Of a stretch of 64,000 nt of DNA, positions 58,425 through 64,000 are shown in pieces. The stretch spans positions 568,841-632,840 of the forward strand of contig BCIK01000002.1 in the NCBI GenBank assembly GCA_039545295.1. Direction: 5' to 3'. The notes under the pieces were generated by a model. It did no database searches and was not told where the DNA came from. It was given only the letters and a program-made list of their open reading frames with translations. Numbering within the stretch: the first letter of the stretch is position 1; every line of letters starts with the position of its first letter. Made by a program: the position numbers and the translations under genes. This DNA is from Udeniomyces pyricola (lineage: Eukaryota; Basidiomycota; Tremellomycetes; Cystofilobasidiales; Mrakiaceae).

Positions 58425-59490
58425 ATAGATTCTTCTTATATTGCCTGAGTGGATGATGCGTATCATCTTGATGGATTAGGAGATGCTCGATCACGCTCAA
58501 TCACTCCGACATGCATTGTTCATCAATCTTTCCTGATTAAGTATTGATCGATTGATTGTCCATGCCAACCTCTGGTTCGACATCCCTCATTCTGCCATGA
58601 GCTCCTATGGCTCAGACTTTTCTTGAGCTATGTTGTTCTCTGAGTCTATATGGTATAACATTGGATGCCGCTGCATCGGCGAGAGCTTGGATGCCCGTTC
58701 GGTCGCGAAGCCTGCCTGCCCCATTGATGCCGTCGGGGTTGGTCGTCTGTGCCTGGAGGCGGATGAGCTTGCGCTCGATGACGGCGAAAGAGGAGCTTGT
58801 AGTGTGTTAGTTCTTGTTTGATCGGAGGTCATCTATGAGCGATAGTCGATGGTCGCTGGTTAGTTGTAGGTTGCTGGACATTGGACATTGGACGTGGGTG
58901 GCACAGAGTGGCTTAATCGGACCGGTAGAGGAGCGCGAGGGCAACATGGCAATCTCGATATGCACCTTTGATGCACCTGATTGACTGCGGCCTTACGTAC
59001 ACATTACCCCCTCTAACCTGGAGGGCCATTCACACACACCCCGGTGGTCGCATAGATCTACATCGGTCTATCCGGGTTCATCATGATTTTTAGGCCGATC
59101 GACTAGCTGATGTTTGGGGCGAGCGCAGACGTTGAGCAAACCTCAGAGGAAGCAGGCTGCACCCAAGATGCTTCATATGTATCAATCTCGAAACCCTTCG
59201 AACACATGCGAACTCGGTGATGCAAAGGCAGAGTACGAGCAAAGAAACAACGACAGAAAATGCCAAGAAGATAGCATAGGACTGGATAAATATTGTGTGA
59301 AGCTGGGATATAAATCAATCAGCCGCACAAAACCAAGATGTACATGTTGATGATCCAAAAATAAAGTAACCTCGATTGGGAATGCAAAAAAAAGACAAAT
59401 GATGATGAGCAGAGCTATGTTCGGCAGGTAGCGCCGAGGTTCCATGCCTTGTGCATAAAACGTCGATGGCTCCCGGAGTCGGATCAACGG
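58425..59490. other. Intergenic region with one weak coding candidate
   Basis: About 1.1 kb between the Alba gene and the next minus-strand frame. A possible small gene at 58612-58947 (-) is listed separately. Short tandem repeats (TTGGACA units near 58879-58892) occur. Confidence 0.4.
58612..58947 (-). pseudogene. Possible small gene or decayed ORF interrupted by one stop
   Basis: On the minus strand, ATG at 58947 opens a 47-codon frame ending in TAA inside an ACTAAC element. The same frame continues with coding-like codons (product FAVIERKLIRLQAQTT, later GRLRDRTGIQALADAA) to TGA at 58612. ACTAAC followed by ACACACTACAAG resembles a branch point and AAG acceptor, so the stop may lie in an intron whose donor I could not fix. 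No family was recognised. It could equally be a relic or chance. Confidence 0.25.
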
Positions 59491-60288
59491 TCAAATCGAA
59501 GGAGCAACCGCATCGGGCTCTGGACCTGAAGAAAGCCGTCCGGTGTGGTGAGTGATAGTCGACAGATGCGATTTTGAGGAACCAACTGATCGAACTCGGA
59601 GATCGAGGTGGGAAGGCATCGGGGTAGCCAAGTCGGCGACACTCTCAGGAGGACACGTGGGATACCTTTCTTCGTTGATGAACGGGGCGAGATCGATGGG
59701 CGATTCATGGTGGATGGTGTAAAGAGAAGTGTCGAGCGAGTAGGAGGAATTAGGTGACGAACGTATCCTTGAAGGGAGAAAGGTGATGCAGGGGCCAAAG
59801 TCTGAATGTCCACGAGAGTGAACGCCTTCAGGGGAGGTGCTAGCCCAAGCACGATATGCTTCGCCTGGATACGTGTAATAACGAGATCGTGAGGGGAGAG
59901 AAGGACGGTTCAAAGTAGAGTGGCCAAGTGTTGCGCCTTGAAAAGGCTCGGCAGCACAATGGTCATCAAGGTTTGACGACAAGCCCGACGGCGCTGTAAC
60001 GATGCTTGAGGATTGTTGATGAGGGTGACTGTGCCCAACGCTCCACGAGAGGGGTCTTCTGCAATGATTGCTGGTCGAATGATCTAAGTGAAACGGTGGA
60101 AGATGTGGCGGGGTAGATGTCTTAGGTAAAGATTTGCCTGAAGATGATGCTGCAGGAAGATGTCGATCTCTGAGTGTAGGTGGCATTGAACACGGTGTAT
60201 CGAGTCCGAGAGCAGTTGGGATCCGATGACGCAGCGATGGGATAACATGGGACGCATCTTGGTTTGGCGAAGAAGATTGACACGACAT
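59491..60288 (-). CDS. Single-exon hypothetical protein (265 residues)
   Basis: An uninterrupted frame from ATG at 60288 to TAG. The product is Ser/Pro/His-rich with no membrane segment and no recognised domain (segments such as RYYTYPGEAYRAWAS and TFLPSRIRSSPNSSYS). It is the only long intronless candidate in this intron-dense region. Codon choice is moderately biased. It may be a disordered regulatory protein or a chance frame. Its promoter would overlap the small frame upstream. Confidence 0.4.
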   Translation of the reverse strand: MSCQSSSPNQDASHVIPSLRHRIPTALGLDTPCSMPPTLRDRHLPAASSSGKSLPKTSTPPHLPPFHLDHSTSNHCRRPLSWSVGHSHPHQQSSSIVTAPSGLSSNLDDHCAAEPFQGATLGHSTLNRPSLPSRSRYYTYPGEAYRAWASTSPEGVHSRGHSDFGPCITFLPSRIRSSPNSSYSLDTSLYTIHHESPIDLAPFINEERYPTCPPESVADLATPMPSHLDLRVRSVGSSKSHLSTITHHTGRLSSGPEPDAVAPSI

Positions 60289-60543
60289 GGCTGGCTTCCT
60301 TGTTCTTTATCCCTTGTATTCTAGATTGAGCGTTTTGTGTTGCATATTCCGGGGTGATGATGAGGGGATGCACAGCTTGATTGTGAAGCGATCGTGAGTA
60401 TGGAAAGGGGAAGTCTTTGGCGATTGGGTCGTTGATGTTCGTACGGAAAAGAACCGACGACTGAATGATGTGCGAGCTGAAAAGCTGACTTCTTGAGTTC
60501 ACAAAGTAAGTCAGGAGAGTTATATATTGAAAACATTCAGAGA

Positions 60544-60819
60544 TCAGTTAGAGCAAGGAGAACAATCAAGAGTTGTGTGCAAGCTAGCCCTATCGCAGGC
60601 AGGAGTGACCTTGTAAGTACGAAAGTTCAGGTTGTTGTTTGGAAGGATATGGGCGAATGATAATGGAGATCTCCGTTTCAGTCGTGGGATCGTAGAAGGA
60701 AAGGCTTGTTGCAATGGACTTACCGATTTGTGGGGGAACCTAGTGGTATACGCGGTTGGGGACGCCGTGGTCAGATCACACACATATAAGCAAAAGAAGA
60801 GGCAGTAGAGATATAGCAT
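60544..60819 (-). CDS. Possible small secreted protein
   Basis: ATG at 60819 encodes MLYLYCLFFCLYVCDLTTAS, a convincing signal-peptide-like start, in a 91-residue frame. A good donor (GTAAGT after FPHKS) and a TTACAAG acceptor in the same frame would instead give a mature 54-residue, Cys-containing product ending DRASLHTTLDCSPCSN. The unspliced form contains KRR, a Kex2-like site. No homology was recognised. Evidence is limited to the signal-like segment and splice consensus. Confidence 0.3.
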   Translation of the reverse strand: MLYLYCLFFCLYVCDLTTASPTAYTTRFPHKSVSPLQQAFPSTIPRLKRRSPLSFAHILPNNNLNFRTYKVTPACDRASLHTTLDCSPCSN

Positions 60820-60840
60820 GGATCTCTCACACCCACGCAA

Positions 60841-61702
60841 TTAGCGACCACGATGGGACCAAATATTGCATCCGAAGATGGAAGACGAAAGAAGACCATC
60901 GATCAGGCGAGACCCAGAGATCAGAGTTGTTGGGATGCGCGGGAAGAACTCAGGGACGGTGATTACCGAAGACTTAGTACAGATCGGTTCATGGAAGAGG
61001 TCTCGAAGCATGAATGGCTGGCTGCCCTCGATGACTACAATGAGAACATGGGTCAGTGTTCGCTCGATCCGGTGAAAAAATGACTAACGACGATCTCGAG
61101 GCCCAAAAACTAGATGAAAATTATACTTCGCGGGACTGGTACACCGGGAATGACAGGTGTCAAGGTGCTGAGTGAACCTGTCCACCATCGTAGTGACTCA
61201 AGCAAGACAGCCTGGTCGAGGTCAACGGTCAACGGTCAACGAATGGACACTTGAAGCCTTTTCCACGTGTTGCTCAAAATCCAGGTGACAGCACATGATG
61301 AAAGTGATGATCGACGAGTACTATATTCGTCAATATGGGCACAAATTCCAACGCCAGTCGTCGACGAAGCCGAAAGAAGAGTCTGGGTCTTTCCATTCAC
61401 TCCCAGGGTCAAAGATAGGAGTAGGGTACAAGACGGTACCTGGACAAAGTGGGGGATGTCCCATGTACAGGACATCCAGAACTCGGGGATCATGATGTGA
61501 TGCTGAACCGTTACCGTGCCCTTCCACGTGGAGGGACAGAAAGGCCGTGAATATGATTGGCCGGGTGAGTGTATAGGGTTGAATGAGGACCCATCGAAGG
61601 GATATCAATGGCTGTGCAACTGCTCGTATCGGCATCGTACATATCTCCTCGTTTTGCACTAGGCCTGGGAACGTCAAGCCGCCTCATGTACAGTGTCGGT
61701 CG
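60841..61702. other. Intergenic region without a supported gene
   Basis: About 860 bp. A 76-codon frame at 60853-61083 (+) was examined and not accepted. Three tandem GGTCAAC units occupy 61220-61240. Nothing else was recognised. Confidence 0.4.
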
Positions 61703-62709
61703 TTATAACGTTACGGGGTTACACCAAGCTCTCAAGTGTCGCTTTGACATGTTCTTGTTAATAATCGAATTGTTCAGTCTTCTTCCTGTAAGCCTTTCTA
61801 GAATCGTCGCGCAAAAGAGGAGATCGAGCAGGGCAGCCACGAGGAGGGGAAAAACATAAGCAAGCACGATCGTATACCGCGTGATCAGGTCCTATACAAT
61901 CGATCAATAAAAACATTTCGGATAAGATGGTGATGAGCTTTGAGCACTCACGAGAAGATCTTGCTGAGGTATAGGTTGCCTCTCTACTTGAGCTTCGAGA
62001 TCGTGACCCACCGCTGCTTCTCCTGTCACAGCGGGCTGCATTGCCTGCATTGGAATGCCTTCCGCAGTGACGACCCTTGGGGGCAAGATCATACCGGCCG
62101 CGATCTTCTCGAGGTATAGCCAGCGTCCCCAGACTGTTTTCGTGGCGTGATCCAAACGAAGAGAGCTAGGCGTGTCAGGCATGCCCAAGGTAAGCAGGAA
62201 GATGATCGTGAAATTTCAATCTCATAAGACAGTCAAGGCGACGAACGTATGTTGATGAGAACAAATCCTATCACGTATGCAAGCGAAGCCAAGAACGTCA
62301 AGAGGGTCTCGCTGTCCGACAAAGCATCCTTCTCGTCTTTCATGACGTAGACCAGGCTGAAGGATGCACTTGAAGCGAGAAGGATGTTGGCCTGCCACCA
62401 TTGGGCTGAGTAGTGGGCGATCTTGGTCGAAGGCTTGAGGGCGTAGAGACTAGACCACGGCGTAGAACCAATGAGGAGCAGCAGAAAGACATGATAGAGC
62501 GCAACAGATGTCCAGGAGGGAAAGGTATTGGAAGAGGGCAAGACGAGCAGCCGGAACAAGAGGACAGCGGGGTAAGCAAAGTGGTATAGGACGCGGCGAA
62601 GTGACGGCGGCTTGGGTAGTGCTGGAGTTGGGTCGTAGGGTCGAGGGGCCGAAGGGGCCGATGAGGCGGAGTCGGGGTGAGATGGAATCGGAGCGTAAGG
62701 GGATGACAT
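61703..62709 (-). CDS. Multi-pass membrane protein of unknown function
   Basis: Exons 62247-62709, 61952-62133 and 61703-61891 give 277 residues. The start MSSPYAPIPSHPDS opens a Ser/Pro-rich cytosolic segment. Hydrophobic segments follow: YHFAYPAVLLFRLLVLP, VALYHVFLLLLIGST, NILLASSASFSLVYVM, LLTFLASLAYVIGFVLINI, and in the last exon YTIVLAYVFPLLVAALLDLL. That predicts five helices, with a hydrophilic loop of about 60 residues (from GRWLYLEKIAAGMILPP to QPIPQQDLL) before the last. The junction of exons 1 and 2 was chosen by phase (acceptor ACAG at 62134-62137) and is moderately certain. I do not recognise the family. It is divergent from the Zn2Cys6 gene. Confidence 0.7.
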
Positions 62710-63224
62710 CGATGGTATGTCGGCAGCACAAGGAAGCGTTGAGTAGTGTACGACAGCCTGATGCGATGATGCGGTGGAGTGATGTTGGCCGTTGCAGTAG
62801 GTTGCAGGCTGATGCAAGCTGAGATGGACGATATGATCATGATGACGCAGCAGAGGGCTGTGCCTTCAGGCTGTACTGGCGCAGTATGCAATTGCCACGT
62901 GCGCCATCTTGCATCACACGTGTTGACAAGTGTCGACAAGTGTTGACAAGTACTTCCAAACCCGCAAGCGAAATTCGAAACCCCGGCGAACGGACCGGCA
63001 TCGTTTATCATCCAGCAGCAGCAGCATCATCATCAGATTATATATCCGGCAGTTTCATCGTGCAACATCTTGGATCCAAGCCTCTCACATTCATCTTGAT
63101 CACCTCCGGCCCATCTTCATCATTGGAACGTCTTAACCAGTGACCGGTGACACCAACCCGAAAGTCCATCTTGCTGCCTTCCTCCCAGTATCATCCTGTC
63201 GATCTTGATCCTTCACCACCACCC
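62710..63224. promoter_or_regulatory. Divergent promoter with double E-box and tandem 10-bp repeats
   Basis: Intergenic region of 515 bp between the membrane protein (-) and Zn2Cys6 (+) starts. The E-box/repeat module at 62896-62950 is described separately. A short run of GCAGCA/TCATCA trinucleotides lies near 63012-63033. Confidence 0.5.
62896..62950. promoter_or_regulatory. Two CACGTG boxes plus three tandem 10-bp repeats
   Basis: CACGTG occurs at 62896-62901 and 62917-62922, 21 bp apart. Immediately after are three consecutive decamers TGTTGACAAG, TGTCGACAAG, TGTTGACAAG at 62921-62950. Spacing matches whole helical turns, and the location between divergent genes suggests a bidirectional control element. 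Confidence 0.5.
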
Positions 63225-64000
63225 ATGACATCGACTTCAGCCCCACTGGCCTCGGCTTCCCTTCCGCGCGGCACAGCCTGTCTCACTTGTCGGTTCGTCC
63301 CTCGCGTTCCATATACAATCCTCATCTATGCGTCGATTTTGCTGGAAGCATATCCTGACTCCGCCCGCTTGCACCGACTGCTCGCCATCAATCCACCTTA
63401 GGAAACGCAAACAGGTACAGCTTCGCTAAGGCCTTTCCTTGTCAACGTTCGGACGTGTCGAGCGAGCTGCTCATCAGACCAAGGTCCTGTCTCAACTGTC
63501 CAACTGTCCAACTGATCTTAAAACCCTTGTGTTCAATCAGAAATGTACTGCCGAACACCCGGTCTGCGCAAACTGCGCCAAGCGCGGCACACCTTGCGAG
63601 TGGGATGATCCAAACAAGCCTTCCAAGATGAGACAACTCGAGGTGGGTTCCCATGTTCCATTTGGAGCATCGTGGACGCGTGGACGTCGAAGCGATTGGA
63701 CTAAATCATCAGCTCACTACCTCAATTGGACGCCTTGGCTCTGACGTCCATACAACGTACCACGCGATGATGTACAGACAAGAATAGGTTCGCGACTAGA
63801 CTTTGCAGCGTGTAATCTTTCTTATCACATCGCGTGCAATGTGTCACTGATTGGAACTCATCCGCTCGATATCTTATGTCGATTGCATGTGCGAACCCCT
63901 AGCCGAACTGGAGTCATGTATTGCTACCTCTACAGGATCAACCGCTCCTCTCAACACCATTCGATCACACCCGTATAATCACGGCCGACCACCCAACTTG
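63225..64000 (+). CDS. Zn2Cys6 transcription factor, 3' end beyond the window
   Basis: Fungal binuclear zinc-cluster regulator. Exons 63225-63292, 63402-63414 and 63541-63642 are secure, and a fourth probably starts at 63936 and runs off the edge. They assemble the cluster C-X2-C-X6-C-X6-C-X2-C-X6-C near residue 20: ACLTC, then RKRKQ, then KCTAEHPVCANCAKRGTPC. The 13-nt second exon supplies most of the basic segment between the second and third Cys. The intron at 63643-63935 is inferred from donor GTGGGT and acceptor TACAG. The dimerisation region and activation domain are not visible, so targets cannot be guessed. It shares a promoter region with the membrane protein gene. Confidence 0.88.

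Noticed and set aside
60853..61083. 76-codon frame (+) with CWDAREEL
   Set aside because: The CWDAR start recalls small mitochondrial CX9C proteins, but the second Cys pair is absent, codon bias is weak and no splice partner was found.

Overview
The window is nuclear DNA from an intron-dense fungus, most likely a basidiomycete yeast. The evidence is gene content (GPI-type chitin deacetylase, CAP10-like GT90 glycosyltransferase, Zn2Cys6 factor, FHA-RING ligase), the many short GT-AG introns (commonly 60-200 nt, up to 18-23 exons per gene), a fungal-type divergent H3/H4 pair, and no operons or prokaryotic signals. A lineage near Tremellomycetes/Cystofilobasidiales is my inference from intron density and gene mix. 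No tRNA, rRNA, CRISPR, transposon or viral element was recognised. Coding models were assembled by hand from frame continuity, splice consensus and family motifs. In nearly every multi-exon model the exon lengths sum to a whole number of codons.

Left part (1-24 kb): a 5'-truncated serine-rich gene (+), histones H4 (-) and H3 (+) sharing a promoter with two ACGCGT boxes, a 2.3-kb gene-poor gap, a small unknown gene (+), a 13-exon chitin deacetylase (-), an 18-exon Na+/phosphate symporter PHO89 (+), a YetF/DUF421 membrane protein (+) and a Dma1/CHFR-type FHA-RING ubiquitin ligase (+).

Middle (24-46.5 kb): a 23-exon Uls1/Rrp-type SNF2 translocase (-), a zinc-independent MDR oxidoreductase (-), a CCCH zinc-finger protein (-), a GT90 glycosyltransferase (+) with an apparent one-base frameshift in a G run, the 18S rRNA acp-transferase TSR3 (-) and a PPxY-bearing arrestin-like adaptor (+).

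Right part (46.5-64 kb): a full-length ABCB/Ste6-like transporter (-), an unknown protein with a signal-like N-terminus (-), an Alba-domain (Rpp25/Pop6-like) protein (+), several weak small ORFs, a small multi-pass membrane protein (-), and the start of a Zn2Cys6 transcription factor (+) that runs off the right edge.

The genes look like ordinary housekeeping and accessory loci with no obvious shared pathway. Themes are cell-surface/wall (chitin deacetylase, GT90), nutrient and peptide transport with arrestin-type regulation (PHO89, ABC, arrestin), and chromatin/ubiquitin (H3/H4, SNF2, FHA-RING). I did not find a clear new multi-gene system. The most unusual signals are small: a 6-nt microexon, helically phased palindrome pairs, a double E-box with three exact 10-bp repeats, a strand bias of intronic C-tracts, and two introns that could be retained in frame.
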